Below, piece after piece: positions 26,029-34,722 of a stretch of DNA of 64,000 nucleotides. Position numbers and translations under genes: made by a program. Source of the stretch: Bacteriovoracaceae bacterium (GTDB taxonomy: Bacteria; Bdellovibrionota; Bacteriovoracia; Bacteriovoracales; Bacteriovoracaceae). The DNA is taken from NCBI GenBank assembly GCA_947446575.1, contig CANFHC010000001.1, forward strand, positions 147,248 to 211,247. The letters are read 5' to 3'. Under the pieces are notes generated by a model. That model did not search any database. It had not been told where the DNA came from and saw nothing but the letters and a program-made list of their open reading frames with translations. Each line of letters opens with the position of its first letter. Position 1 is the stretch's first letter.

Positions 26029-27153
26029 ATGAACAAGCTGACTATTAAAAAGATCATCCTCGCTCATGTCATTGCGACTTTGTCGTTTTCGGCAATGTCA
26101 CAGGCCATCTCAATTGTCCCACGAACATCTATCTCAAAATCGGAAGATAGATCTTATTTTGATCCAAAAGATTTAACATCATCTTATGTAAGCTGGGGAG
26201 TTAATCCTGGAAATCCATCGAGCATCAATTTACTCGATGCCTGGAAACATTTTAAAAAGAAAAGAGATATTGTAGTTGCTGTCGTTGATACAGGTATCGA
26301 TCGCGAACATCCATTTCTTCAAAACAATATTTTTGTTGAAGCTGGAAGTGTTGATCCTACAAACTTCGGTGTAGATTTTTCTAAAGATAAAAAAGCTAAA
26401 GGAATGCCGACTGATAATCATGGCCATGGGACGCACGTTTCAGGGATCATTAAAAGCATTTATCCGGACGTAAAGATTCTAGCCCTTAAATATTATAATC
26501 CGAACGCTTCAGGTGTTGATAACTTAAATTCTACAGTAGAAGCTCTTCGCTATGCTGTTGATCACAACGTAGACGTTATTAACTACTCTGGTGGTGGACC
26601 AGAAGCTGCGAGTGAAGAACTTCGCGTTTTAAAAGAAGCAGAAAGAAAAGGTATTCTTGTTGTAGCAGCTGCCGGTAACGAAGAATCAAATATCGATGAT
26701 AAAAAGAAAGCTTATTTTCCAGCAAGCTATGGATTAAAAAATATTATCACGGTTACAGCTCACGACGAAGACTTGAAGATTTTAAACTCTTCAAACTATG
26801 GTCGCTCGAGTGTTGATATCTTTGCTCCAGGTTATAGAATTAAATCAAGTCTTCAAAATGGCCGTTCTGGATACTTAACTGGAACAAGTCAAGCAACTGC
26901 TTTCGTTACTGGTGTAGCAGCACTTATTAAAGCTGAGTACCCACAATTATCAACTGAAAAGATAAAAGAAATCATTAAAGTTTCTGCTAAAAAAGAAATC
27001 ACGATGGAAGGTAAATGCGCTACAGGCGGTCGCCTCGATGCTGGATCTGCTTTAGCTCTTGCTGCTCAATTCGCTGGAGAAGGTGATGCAAAAAGACAAG
27101 TGGCAAACACGGAAACAAAAGAAGGAAAAATTATTTACCGAATTGCGAACTAA
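26029..27153 (+). CDS. secreted subtilisin-like serine protease (S8)
   Basis: A 374-aa subtilase with a signal peptide (about residues 1-25, ending SMSQA). The catalytic triad is in order: Asp in AVVDTGID (near residue 87), His in HGHGTHVSG (near 136) and Ser in LTGTSQATAFV (near 290). The oxyanion Asn is in AAGNEE. A short propeptide may lie between the signal and the catalytic domain, and there is no C-terminal adhesion domain. In a predator such an enzyme would serve prey protein breakdown; that role is inferred. The 3' end overlaps the convergent zinc-ribbon gene by 23 nt. Confidence 0.92.
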   Translation: MNKLTIKKIILAHVIATLSFSAMSQAISIVPRTSISKSEDRSYFDPKDLTSSYVSWGVNPGNPSSINLLDAWKHFKKKRDIVVAVVDTGIDREHPFLQNNIFVEAGSVDPTNFGVDFSKDKKAKGMPTDNHGHGTHVSGIIKSIYPDVKILALKYYNPNASGVDNLNSTVEALRYAVDHNVDVINYSGGGPEAASEELRVLKEAERKGILVVAAAGNEESNIDDKKKAYFPASYGLKNIITVTAHDEDLKILNSSNYGRSSVDIFAPGYRIKSSLQNGRSGYLTGTSQATAFVTGVAALIKAEYPQLSTEKIKEIIKVSAKKEITMEGKCATGGRLDAGSALALAAQFAGEGDAKRQVANTETKEGKIIYRIAN

Positions 27154-27784
27154 TAATATCCTTATACTGAACGGCCAGAGTGAGAACTGTGGTTGTTAAA
27201 ATAGCTGCCTTTAACAAAAATTCCATCCTCAACATTCCTCCTGCTCGAAATTGGAGAAATGATTTATGCCAGGGAAGATCCGCTGAGATTTGTACTTTTG
27301 CTTGCTCTAGATAAAAAAGTAATTCCTGACCTATAAGACTATTATCATTTTCCTCTAATAAAACTTGAATGATTTGCGGATGAACAGCATACCGAAGCAT
27401 TTCATCGATAATTTCCATGCTTTCAATATAAAAAAGTTTTCTCTCACTCTTTTTAATCACATCTTGCGAATTAAAAGCTGAGATGAGATCAGCGAATCGT
27501 TTGGAGAGGTTTCTTATAAAACTTTGAGCCTCTGGTGATTTTCTATCTTCAAATTGTGGAAAAAACCGTAAAAAGGCATTTTGATTTTCAATATAACGCT
27601 CTTTCATTCCAAAAAAACTTTTTGGTCCAAATGGATCTCCAATTGGATGATAAAGCAGCGAACGTCCACAAGCTTCACAAGCTTTAGAGTTAATGAAAAC
27701 GGACTGACAATAGGGGCAGCGTTTGACTTTTTGGTAGGCTGACTCAGGAATTCGAAGAGTCGCGGTGTTTATTTCATAATCCAT
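27131..27784 (-). CDS. zinc-ribbon protein with C-terminal membrane helix
   Basis: A 217-aa protein. A Cys4 ribbon near the N-terminus (CPYCQSVF ... CEACG, about residues 19-36) is followed by a helical soluble part, and a single membrane helix occurs close to the C-terminus (FLLKAAILTTTVLTLAV). That makes it a tail-anchored type protein. No family recognised. I chose ATG 27784; the frame is open to 27883, but that part overlaps the divergent lnt start. It converges with the subtilase gene (23-nt overlap). Confidence 0.65.
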   Translation of the reverse strand: MDYEINTATLRIPESAYQKVKRCPYCQSVFINSKACEACGRSLLYHPIGDPFGPKSFFGMKERYIENQNAFLRFFPQFEDRKSPEAQSFIRNLSKRFADLISAFNSQDVIKKSERKLFYIESMEIIDEMLRYAVHPQIIQVLLEENDNSLIGQELLFYLEQAKVQISADLPWHKSFLQFRAGGMLRMEFLLKAAILTTTVLTLAVQYKDIISSQFGK

Positions 27785-27850
27785 AATGAAAAGTTTAAAG
27801 GGAAAACGATCTGGTTGGCAAATAATCCAAAAAAATTTACTATCTACGCT

Positions 27851-29410
27851 ATGTTGTCCAAAATCAAATTTCCCAAATTCCAATCTCTCATAATGGCCCT
27901 TTTAGGTGGATTTTTTTATGCCTGCGGATTTCCCCTGTTTTTTGGACATTCATTTTTTCTAGGTCCAATGATTGGATTCTTTTTGTTTAATTATGCTCTT
28001 TTTCAAGAAGAAGAAATAAAGAAACAAATGTTTGTTGCTCTCGTTTACTCATTTGGATTTTATGCTTTAGGTTTTTATTGGATTCCCCACACGCTCAAAG
28101 AATTTGGAGGATTACAATTTCCACTTGACCAATTGTTGGGATTAATCTTTTCTTTAGTTATAATTCCTCAAATTTATATTTATACGGCAATTCAAAGAAG
28201 ATTTAAAAGCCCTGCACTGTTGGCTATCGCCTATGTTATGCTAGAAGAATTTATACCTCAGCAATTCCCAGCACACTTAGGACATAGTTTTCTTTCCATT
28301 GTTCCTCAATTCCCTCTTAAACTTGCACCCATTTTTGGCGCTCCAGCTTATTCATTCCTCTCAGCATTTATTGGTTTAGTTGTCATCGAACATATCAGAA
28401 CAAAAAAAGCTCCTCGCCTATCCTATGTTTTATTCTCCATCATGATTATTGGGAATTTTATTTTACCAAACCCTTTTAGCGGTGGCACACTGCCTTCGCT
28501 CAATGTCAGAATTGTTCAACCGAATATTGGAAATTTTATCAAAATCACTTCTGAGCGCGGAGAAACCAATTCTCTAAAAAGTGTTTTCGATAGTTATTAT
28601 GAATTAAGTACTGCTCCTTCAGAGAAGCCCTTAGATTTAATTATCTGGCCCGAGACTTCTTTTCCAACACTGATAGCCAGTGACTTAATGAGAAAAAATA
28701 ATGATTTAAAAATTCCTGGAACTCTCTCTCAGATAATCGAGAAAACTCAAGCAGAACTTTTCATTGGCGGATACGATTTAAAACCAAGTAATGGAATGGG
28801 CGATTATGAAAGTCAGTACAATGCTGCTTTCTTATTTGGAACAGATCAAAAATTAAAAGAAGTTTATAGAAAAATTCATTTGATTCCTTTCGGAGAAGGT
28901 CTGCCTTTTGGGCCGTTTAATAAGTTTTTAAGTAAAATTATTACCAATGTTTCTTATTTTGCTGAGGGTGAAACTTTTCCAAGTTTTAAAACTCATAATG
29001 ATATTCCATTCATCAGTGTCATATGTTATGAAGTTCTTTTTTCTGATTTTCTAAGAGAATTTTTAAATAAACAAAGTACTCCTCCGCAATTTTTAGTGAA
29101 TCTTACAAATGATTCTTGGTATGGTGATACAGCTGAACCACATCAACACTTATTTTTAGCAAAATGGAGAGCTTTAGAATTTAATATTCCTGTCATTCGA
29201 TCGACCAATACTGGAATTACTACTGTCATAATGCCTGACGGAGCTGAGTCAAATCGACTCACTTACCAAGAAAAAAAGAATCTTGATGTTGATATGAAAC
29301 TTCATGTGAGAACAACAACTGTTTATCAACAATTTGGTTTATGGATGGTGTTACTTCTAGCTGCACTTTTTTATGGAATAGAAAAACTCTCTCGTAAATT
29401 TATGGTTTAA
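27851..29410 (+). CDS. lnt: apolipoprotein N-acyltransferase
   Basis: A protein of about 519 aa with several N-terminal membrane helices followed by a nitrilase-fold domain. It adds the third acyl chain to lipoproteins in the inner membrane. The Glu-Lys-Cys triad is visible in IWPETSFP, YRKIHLIPFGE and VICYEVLFSD, at positions close to those of E. coli Lnt. NDSWYGDTAEPHQHL is also conserved. The many lipoproteins in this window are its natural substrates. No SD is seen at ATG 27851; a TTG at 27815 is an alternative. The 3' end overlaps kdsD by 11 nt, convergently. Confidence 0.92.
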   Translation: MLSKIKFPKFQSLIMALLGGFFYACGFPLFFGHSFFLGPMIGFFLFNYALFQEEEIKKQMFVALVYSFGFYALGFYWIPHTLKEFGGLQFPLDQLLGLIFSLVIIPQIYIYTAIQRRFKSPALLAIAYVMLEEFIPQQFPAHLGHSFLSIVPQFPLKLAPIFGAPAYSFLSAFIGLVVIEHIRTKKAPRLSYVLFSIMIIGNFILPNPFSGGTLPSLNVRIVQPNIGNFIKITSERGETNSLKSVFDSYYELSTAPSEKPLDLIIWPETSFPTLIASDLMRKNNDLKIPGTLSQIIEKTQAELFIGGYDLKPSNGMGDYESQYNAAFLFGTDQKLKEVYRKIHLIPFGEGLPFGPFNKFLSKIITNVSYFAEGETFPSFKTHNDIPFISVICYEVLFSDFLREFLNKQSTPPQFLVNLTNDSWYGDTAEPHQHLFLAKWRALEFNIPVIRSTNTGITTVIMPDGAESNRLTYQEKKNLDVDMKLHVRTTTVYQQFGLWMVLLLAALFYGIEKLSRKFMV

Positions 29411-30392
29411 GAGAAAATCCTTCTTTAAGTAAATCATGTAATCTGATGAAGCCTAAAAATCTCGAGTTCTCTACTACTGGAAGAACTTGCAACGACCGAG
29501 ATTTTCCTTCCATCAACTCTAATGCTTCAAAAGCTAAATGTTCTGGTCCAATAGAAATGGGCTTAGCGTTCATGATTTCAACGACAGCTGTTTTTAATCC
29601 AAAGTTTTCTTTGGTGAAAGTTCTTCTTATATCTCCTTCAACTAAGATCCCTAAAAACTTTCCGTTCTCAACAATGGCACATCCGCCGACTGGAAATTTC
29701 GTCATTAACAGAATAACTTCTTGAAGTGTTTGCGAAGGTCTTACAACCGGACAAACTGATTCTTTAATCATTAGGTCTTTTACTTTCATGCGCAGTGATT
29801 TCCCCAGAATTCCACCTGGATGGTTAACTGCAAAACCTTCTTTAGATAGTCCCACTAATGCTTCTAGTAAAACGGCCATAGCATCCCCCATAGCAATTGC
29901 GACAGTAGAACTTGTGGTTGGTGCTTGATTATTTATGCACGCTTCTTTTTCAACTGAACAATCAAAAAAGATTCCGCATTCTGCTCCTATGGGCGAAGTT
30001 GTAGCCCCGATGAGGCCGATACGATTTTCTTTTTTAGTCACGATAAAAGGCAGGAGTTTCAAAATTTCTTCCGTAGTTCCAGATTTGCTAAGAAAAACGA
30101 TAGCATCTGATTTTCTTAAACGGCCGAGATCTCCGTGCAAAGCTTCGGTTGGATGCAAATAAAATGATGGTAAGCCTAATGAAGTGAAGGTTGAAGCACA
30201 TTTTTGGGCAATAATTCCAGACTTTCCTACTCCACAAAAAAACAATGCAGACTCTGTTGCTTGCAGTTCTTGCAAAAGACCAACGAGTTTATCAACTTCC
30301 TTGGATCCAGCATTTTCTAAAAGAGAGGCTGTGCGCTCAAGTGCTTTTGCTTCTAATCTTAAAACATCTGCCATAGTTTGGGTGTGGGCCAT
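29400..30392 (-). CDS. kdsD: D-arabinose 5-phosphate isomerase (KpsF/KdsD/GutQ family)
   Basis: A 330-aa protein with an N-terminal SIS sugar-isomerase domain (about residues 40-185) and two CBS domains (about 205-325), as in KdsD. It converts ribulose 5-phosphate to arabinose 5-phosphate, the precursor of KDO in lipopolysaccharide. Conserved features are GVGKSGIIAQK, HPTEALHGDLG (active-site His), SKSGTTEE, and NHPGGILG with the second active-site His. The start has AAGGA at 5 nt. It lies convergent to lnt, both serving envelope lipids. Confidence 0.92.
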   Translation of the reverse strand: MAHTQTMADVLRLEAKALERTASLLENAGSKEVDKLVGLLQELQATESALFFCGVGKSGIIAQKCASTFTSLGLPSFYLHPTEALHGDLGRLRKSDAIVFLSKSGTTEEILKLLPFIVTKKENRIGLIGATTSPIGAECGIFFDCSVEKEACINNQAPTTSSTVAIAMGDAMAVLLEALVGLSKEGFAVNHPGGILGKSLRMKVKDLMIKESVCPVVRPSQTLQEVILLMTKFPVGGCAIVENGKFLGILVEGDIRRTFTKENFGLKTAVVEIMNAKPISIGPEHLAFEALELMEGKSRSLQVLPVVENSRFLGFIRLHDLLKEGFSLKP

Positions 30393-30452
30393 ACATTCCT
30401 TCTTATCAATTATCTTTCGCTTATTTTTATTCTTCGTTACAATGTATTTAAG

Positions 30453-30995
30453 ATGATAAAAAGTTTTTTACAACTAATAAAGATTTCTTTCTGCGCAATA
30501 ACGGCCTGTTTCCTATTATCAGGATGTTCTTCCTATGAAAATTTTAAGCAAATCAGCGAAGAGCTGGAAATACCTAGCCAAGTTTACCGGGCAGATTACA
30601 ATAAAGTTTGGCAAGAAGTCCTAAAAATTACCAATAAATACGATCGTGAAGTCTATAACCAAGAAGCGGGAGTCGTAAAAACTCGTTGGATGGATAATAC
30701 TCTCGAGCTTAATTTTGCTGATTCATTTGGTTCAAATGACGCTGTAAAATCAGCACAATTTAAATTAATTCTTAACGTTGTAAAAGGTTATCGCGGAAAT
30801 AAAGAAGTCTGCAAAGTCACCGTCTTTAAGCGCCAGCGAATTGAGCAAGACTTTTTGCAGGGCTGGAAGGTCATTAGAAGTGATGGAATCCTAGAGAAGG
30901 CCATTCTTTATAGGTTAGAGCGAGCTCTCGCTATCGAATCCAAACTCCAAGAAATTGAAGAAAAGAAAAGCAAAGAAGCAGAAAAGAATTTCTAA
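30453..30995 (+). CDS. lipoprotein, possibly BamC-like
   Basis: A 180-aa lipoprotein with lipobox LLSGC at about residue 24. The mature part has a compact alpha/beta domain with AGVVKTRWMDNT, followed by a basic, helical tail rich in Glu/Lys. The segment 'Y-N-x-V-W-x-x-V ... A-G-x-V-x-T-x-W' is reminiscent of BamC and related outer-membrane assembly lipoproteins, but the similarity is weak and by eye only. ATG 30453 was chosen; the longer frame to 30378 has no signal. It is divergent from kdsD. Confidence 0.65.
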   Translation: MIKSFLQLIKISFCAITACFLLSGCSSYENFKQISEELEIPSQVYRADYNKVWQEVLKITNKYDREVYNQEAGVVKTRWMDNTLELNFADSFGSNDAVKSAQFKLILNVVKGYRGNKEVCKVTVFKRQRIEQDFLQGWKVIRSDGILEKAILYRLERALAIESKLQEIEEKKSKEAEKNF

Positions 30996-30999
30996 TTAT

Positions 31000-31785
31000 T
31001 TACTCAATAGTAGAATTGAGTGCCATTCTCTGCCAAAAAATTCTTTTTGCTTTTATGTCTCCGTTTGGAGAATTTTGACCGGTAATTTTATTTAAACTCT
31101 GATCCATTTCCGGAAAAATATCATTGTATTTATCTTTTTGAATCATCTTAATAAGAGGAGCTTTTGCCTGAGAAAATTTTAAATCTCCCACTGTCGATAT
31201 GACTGACTTAATAATATTTGAACGTTTGGTCTTCAGCTCTTTTCCATTAAGTTTTGGTTGATAATAATTTTTTTTATCATAAAGCATCGCCCAGACTTGT
31301 GGAGCAGTACTGGAAATTTTTAGAGTTCTGATATTTTCTAGAGCTTGAGAGCGCACGATAAAAGAATCATCTGCAAGTAACATTGCATAGTGAGCACCAT
31401 AATCTTTTTGCTTAAGCGCCAACATAGTTTTAAGACTGGCCATTCTCAAGACCCAATTTGGATGTTTTAAAAATTTTGCTAAGAAGGGAGCAGATTTTTC
31501 ACCCATTATTTGACCCAATAAAAAAGTCGCGACCCAACGATTCTTATCCGGGTATTTTCCATTTTTCATGACTTCAATTAAAGCTTCAACAGACTGACCA
31601 CCTTTTTTTAGTGTTTCGCTTTTTAGGGCCGCCATCTGATTCTTATCAGAATAATTAATCATGTATTTTTGCAGAAGAGCATCTTTTACTTCATTGGCGT
31701 TAATCGAAGCATGAGCAGATAAACAAACCATCAGAACAGAAAAAACAGAGATTTTTTGGAGACGTTTTAAATTAATTTTTTTCAT
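31000..31785 (-). CDS. exported HEAT-repeat protein
   Basis: A 261-aa protein with an N-terminal signal peptide (hydrophobic core ISVFSVLMVCLSA, ending AHA-S). Several helical HEAT-like repeats follow; the units with WVATFLLGQIMG, WVLRMASLKTMLAL and FIVRSQALENI show the typical repeat pattern. It is probably a periplasmic scaffold. I chose ATG 31785; the frame extends further upstream inside the preceding gene, without meaning. It is the last gene of the minus-strand operon starting near 34646 and converges on the lipoprotein gene at 30995. Confidence 0.7.
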   Translation of the reverse strand: MKKINLKRLQKISVFSVLMVCLSAHASINANEVKDALLQKYMINYSDKNQMAALKSETLKKGGQSVEALIEVMKNGKYPDKNRWVATFLLGQIMGEKSAPFLAKFLKHPNWVLRMASLKTMLALKQKDYGAHYAMLLADDSFIVRSQALENIRTLKISSTAPQVWAMLYDKKNYYQPKLNGKELKTKRSNIIKSVISTVGDLKFSQAKAPLIKMIQKDKYNDIFPEMDQSLNKITGQNSPNGDIKAKRIFWQRMALNSTIE

Positions 31786-31807
31786 ACTCACAGATCCCCT
31801 GTTTATT

Positions 31808-32713
31808 TTATCCCAACATTTTTTCGAATTCAGAAAGTAATTCTTCAGCTGATTTTTGCTCAGCTTCAGCTGCTGGTTCATCTTCCGCCACCTCAACTAT
31901 TGGTGCAGCTTTTGAAGCTGGTTTACTATCAGAGATCGCTTGTGCCATTTCAGCTTCCAAGTCTACTTCTTCAAGAATAGGTGCAGCTGCTGATGGAGGT
32001 GGAGGAGGTGCGACGATATCAGCAACTTTTGCTCCACCTTTTTTAAGTGCAGCAAGCTCAGCTTTTAGCTGATCATTTTCCTGTTGTAGCCTTTTTAAAT
32101 TAGCTAAATCTTCTTCGATAATTTCATATTCTTTCAATCGTTCGCGAAGATCATTTCTTTCAGTTGTAATAGTAGCTAAATCTCGTTGAAGATTAGCATC
32201 TCCCCCATTAGCCGCTTGAGCTGCTGCAAGTTGCGCTTGCAGAGAAGCAACATCTTTTTTTAGAATATCGACTTCTGCACTTCCTTTTCCAGAAGACAAT
32301 TCTTGCATTCGTTTTTCTAATTCAGAAACTTGTTTTGATCGATCATTTAATTTTAATGTTAAAGAAGCAATCTCTGCATTTTTTTGATTCACTTCTTCAG
32401 AACCAGACCCAACACCAATATTCATTGAGCTTGGTAAATCACCAACAGGAACAACAGAAGGAATTCCATTCCCCATATCGAGACCACCGCCTCTAAAAAG
32501 TGAAGACTTTAATGCAGTAGAATTTTGAATGATTGAATCGAGATAATTTTTTACAACACTCGCTGGAATTTCATGAGTGAGTTGATGAAATTTTTTGCGA
32601 TTATATAACCAATAAATAATAATTCCGGCCATCGTTACAAGTAACAACATGCTAAATACGGTTATTGTTTCGTCGGTAAATTTTGTAAGAATTAAACGTA
32701 ATGTTTCTGACAC
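31808..32713 (-). CDS. membrane-anchored coiled-coil protein
   Basis: A 301-aa protein. One membrane helix lies at about residues 18-40 (VFSMLLLVTMAGIIIYWLY). A Gly/Ser/Pro linker is followed by a long coiled coil (about 110-220), a Pro run (five Pro) and an acidic Ala/Glu-rich tail ending LLSEFEKMLG. The topology is a cytoplasmic or periplasmic rod with a flexible tail, as in scaffold or polarity proteins; no family is assigned. The final SEFEKMLG helix could be a docking peptide. It lies 40 nt after the IMPase gene and 22 nt before the HEAT gene. Confidence 0.65.
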   Translation of the reverse strand: MSETLRLILTKFTDETITVFSMLLLVTMAGIIIYWLYNRKKFHQLTHEIPASVVKNYLDSIIQNSTALKSSLFRGGGLDMGNGIPSVVPVGDLPSSMNIGVGSGSEEVNQKNAEIASLTLKLNDRSKQVSELEKRMQELSSGKGSAEVDILKKDVASLQAQLAAAQAANGGDANLQRDLATITTERNDLRERLKEYEIIEEDLANLKRLQQENDQLKAELAALKKGGAKVADIVAPPPPPSAAAPILEEVDLEAEMAQAISDSKPASKAAPIVEVAEDEPAAEAEQKSAEELLSEFEKMLG

Positions 32714-32753
32714 GGTCCCTTCCTAGGAAAATCATTTTGCAATCTACTTAAAA

Positions 32754-33707
32754 TTATATGCTTTCCTGGAAATTTGACAAGATCTCACTGTGTAATGGAG
32801 CCCTTGCCGCCACAATTGTTTCTTGAAATGGATGAAATTTCTGACCAGTATAATCAGTTACTACGACACCAGCTTCCTGACATATTAATCCAGCGGCTGC
32901 AACATCCCAAGCCGCTAAACCTCTTTCCCAAAATCCATCAAAAATTCCTTTGGAAACGTAACAAAGATCTAAAGCGGCACTCCCCATTCGTCTTATCCCG
33001 CGAGATTTTCCGAGCATATTTTTAAAAAGAGTAAACTCTTCTTCAAAAACCGGACCCTTTTCAGTCGTAAAGCCCGTTACCATCAATGAGTTTTTCAAAG
33101 ATTTTTTATTAATTATTTTTTTGAGAGTGATGGGTTGAGATTTCCTAGAAAGGTTGATCAGTTTAGTCCCCTTTCCTTTTATGGCGTAAAAGCATTCACC
33201 GTTACTTGGTCGTAGGACGACTCCAACAACTGGTTCACCATAATGGACTAAGGAAATGCAAATGCCAAAATAATCCAGGCCATTTAAAAAATTATTTGTT
33301 CCATCTAGTGGATCAATAATCCATACCCATGCTTTTTCTTTCAAAAATTCATAACGAGACATTTCACCAAGATATTCTTTATAGGCACTTTCTTCGGCTA
33401 AAATAAAATGATCAGGATATTGTTTTTTGATACCATTAATAATCATTTTCTCTGACTCAACATCAGCATTAGAAGCTATTCCTTGGGCAATTTTAGTCGT
33501 TATTTTAAGCGATGATATTCGCTCTTGTTTTTTTAATAAAAAAGCACCAGAAGATTTTGCTAATTTTAAAGCTAGCTTTAAAGCCTCATCGTGAATTTGA
33601 GAATTCGTTTTTTTATTCGTAGTCACTTTCGTTGTAGTCGTTGTCTTCGTCGTAGGCTTGCTCGTAATTTTCCGGGGCTTTTTCGTTGTCATTTTGATTT
33701 TGCTCAT
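32754..33707 (-). CDS. inositol monophosphatase family phosphatase
   Basis: A 317-aa protein of the IMPase/SuhB/CysQ superfamily. Metal-binding motifs are LAEES, WIIDPLDGTNNF and WDVAAAGLICQEAG, and the fold covers about residues 50-310. The first about 45 residues are a low-complexity Lys/Thr-rich extension that reads in a different frame over the 3' end of the yacG gene (95-nt overlap). Possible starts are ATG 33707 (GGAAG upstream) and ATG 33692. If a later start is used, the extension would vanish. Substrate could be inositol phosphate, PAP or a sugar phosphate. Confidence 0.82.
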   Translation of the reverse strand: MSKIKMTTKKPRKITSKPTTKTTTTTKVTTNKKTNSQIHDEALKLALKLAKSSGAFLLKKQERISSLKITTKIAQGIASNADVESEKMIINGIKKQYPDHFILAEESAYKEYLGEMSRYEFLKEKAWVWIIDPLDGTNNFLNGLDYFGICISLVHYGEPVVGVVLRPSNGECFYAIKGKGTKLINLSRKSQPITLKKIINKKSLKNSLMVTGFTTEKGPVFEEEFTLFKNMLGKSRGIRRMGSAALDLCYVSKGIFDGFWERGLAAWDVAAAGLICQEAGVVVTDYTGQKFHPFQETIVAARAPLHSEILSNFQESI

Positions 33708-33876
33708 TGGCTTCCGTTGGGGTTTTATCTTTTTCTGGAACTCTATAGGACTCTTTGAACCAGTGACCGAGATCAATTAGCCTGCATCTTTCGCTACAAA
33801 AAGGTCTGAACTCAGATTCATAATAAGCAAATTCTGTTTCACATTGTGGGCATTTTACTCGTAAAGATTTATTCAT
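33613..33876 (-). CDS. yacG: YacG-family zinc protein (DNA gyrase inhibitor)
   Basis: An 87-aa protein. The first about 50 residues match YacG: CPQCETEF, then RPFCSERCRLIDLGHWF, the Cys4 zinc site and DLG-W signature. YacG binds GyrB and blocks gyrase in E. coli. The remaining about 37 residues are an Asn/Asp/Glu/Tyr-rich acidic tail, absent from most members, encoded by the same DNA that encodes the basic N-terminus of the IMPase. It overlaps the aminotransferase gene by 4 nt (ATGA-type coupling). Confidence 0.85.
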   Translation of the reverse strand: MNKSLRVKCPQCETEFAYYESEFRPFCSERCRLIDLGHWFKESYRVPEKDKTPTEANEQNQNDNEKAPENYEQAYDEDNDYNESDYE

Positions 33877-34646
33877 ATTAACTCACCGAATCTTCCTAAA
33901 AAAGTTGTTACTTTTTCGAATATAGAATTTTTCCTCTCAAATTTATTCTGTTCATATTGAGAAACAAACCGAATACCTTTCACTGAATTAGTTAACCAGA
34001 TTTCTTGCGCACCTTCAAGTTCTGCTTTAGTGATGGGTTCTACCTGCACAACTAAATTCATTCTTGGTAAATTTTTTATTAACTGCTCTCTGGTAATGCC
34101 GGCTAAAACCATGGGGGAAATTGGTGGAGTTTTTATAACACCGGCCATTGTTACTATAAAAAGATTTGAAGTACTTGCTTCCGAGACATACCCATCCCAA
34201 TCAAAAAAGACGACATCATCAAAGCCATTTAGCTTTGCTTGTCTTACTTCAAGATCTGCTTCAAGATAATTGGATAATTTTAAATAGGCCGGTATTAATC
34301 CAGGAGTTTTAATTTTAATGGCTGAAGTCAAACTCAGCTCAACACTTTCAAACTCTAAAACTTTTCGCTGTAAGTAAATGCAGTCATCAAATATCGTTAG
34401 CCTAAAATAAGCATCCGATGAATCTTCTTTAAATATATTTAAAACATATTCTTTTATTTTTTGATGACTTATTTCCCATTGAAAAATGGGAAATAAAAAA
34501 GATGCTCCTCGTAATAGGCGCTCAATGTGGGGATCTAAAAAAAGGATTTTTCCTGCTCGAGATATAAAAGAGGTAAAAACGACATGACCTCTATTCAAGG
34601 AGGCTATTTGGTAATGCTGTGCTATTTCGTTGGATAATATTTTCAT
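33873..34646 (-). CDS. class IV aminotransferase (PabC/IlvE/Dat-like)
   Basis: A 257-aa PLP-dependent protein of fold type IV. Visible signatures are SLNRGHVVFTSF near the N-terminus, YLKLSNYLEAD with the likely Schiff-base Lys, NGFDDVVFFDWDGYVSE, and ASTSNLFIV. Length fits 4-amino-4-deoxychorismate lyase (PabC) or D-amino-acid aminotransferase better than branched-chain aminotransferase, but substrate is not decided. It is the first gene of the operon with yacG and the IMPase, and is divergent from the pantothenate operon. Confidence 0.78.
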   Translation of the reverse strand: MKILSNEIAQHYQIASLNRGHVVFTSFISRAGKILFLDPHIERLLRGASFLFPIFQWEISHQKIKEYVLNIFKEDSSDAYFRLTIFDDCIYLQRKVLEFESVELSLTSAIKIKTPGLIPAYLKLSNYLEADLEVRQAKLNGFDDVVFFDWDGYVSEASTSNLFIVTMAGVIKTPPISPMVLAGITREQLIKNLPRMNLVVQVEPITKAELEGAQEIWLTNSVKGIRFVSQYEQNKFERKNSIFEKVTTFLGRFGELI

Positions 34647-34722
34647 TCGCTTTGCTCTGGCCCCTTTCTACATATAAGTGTAGCGTTAAGTGGAAAGATT
34701 TGCCAATGAGAAAAGGAATGTT

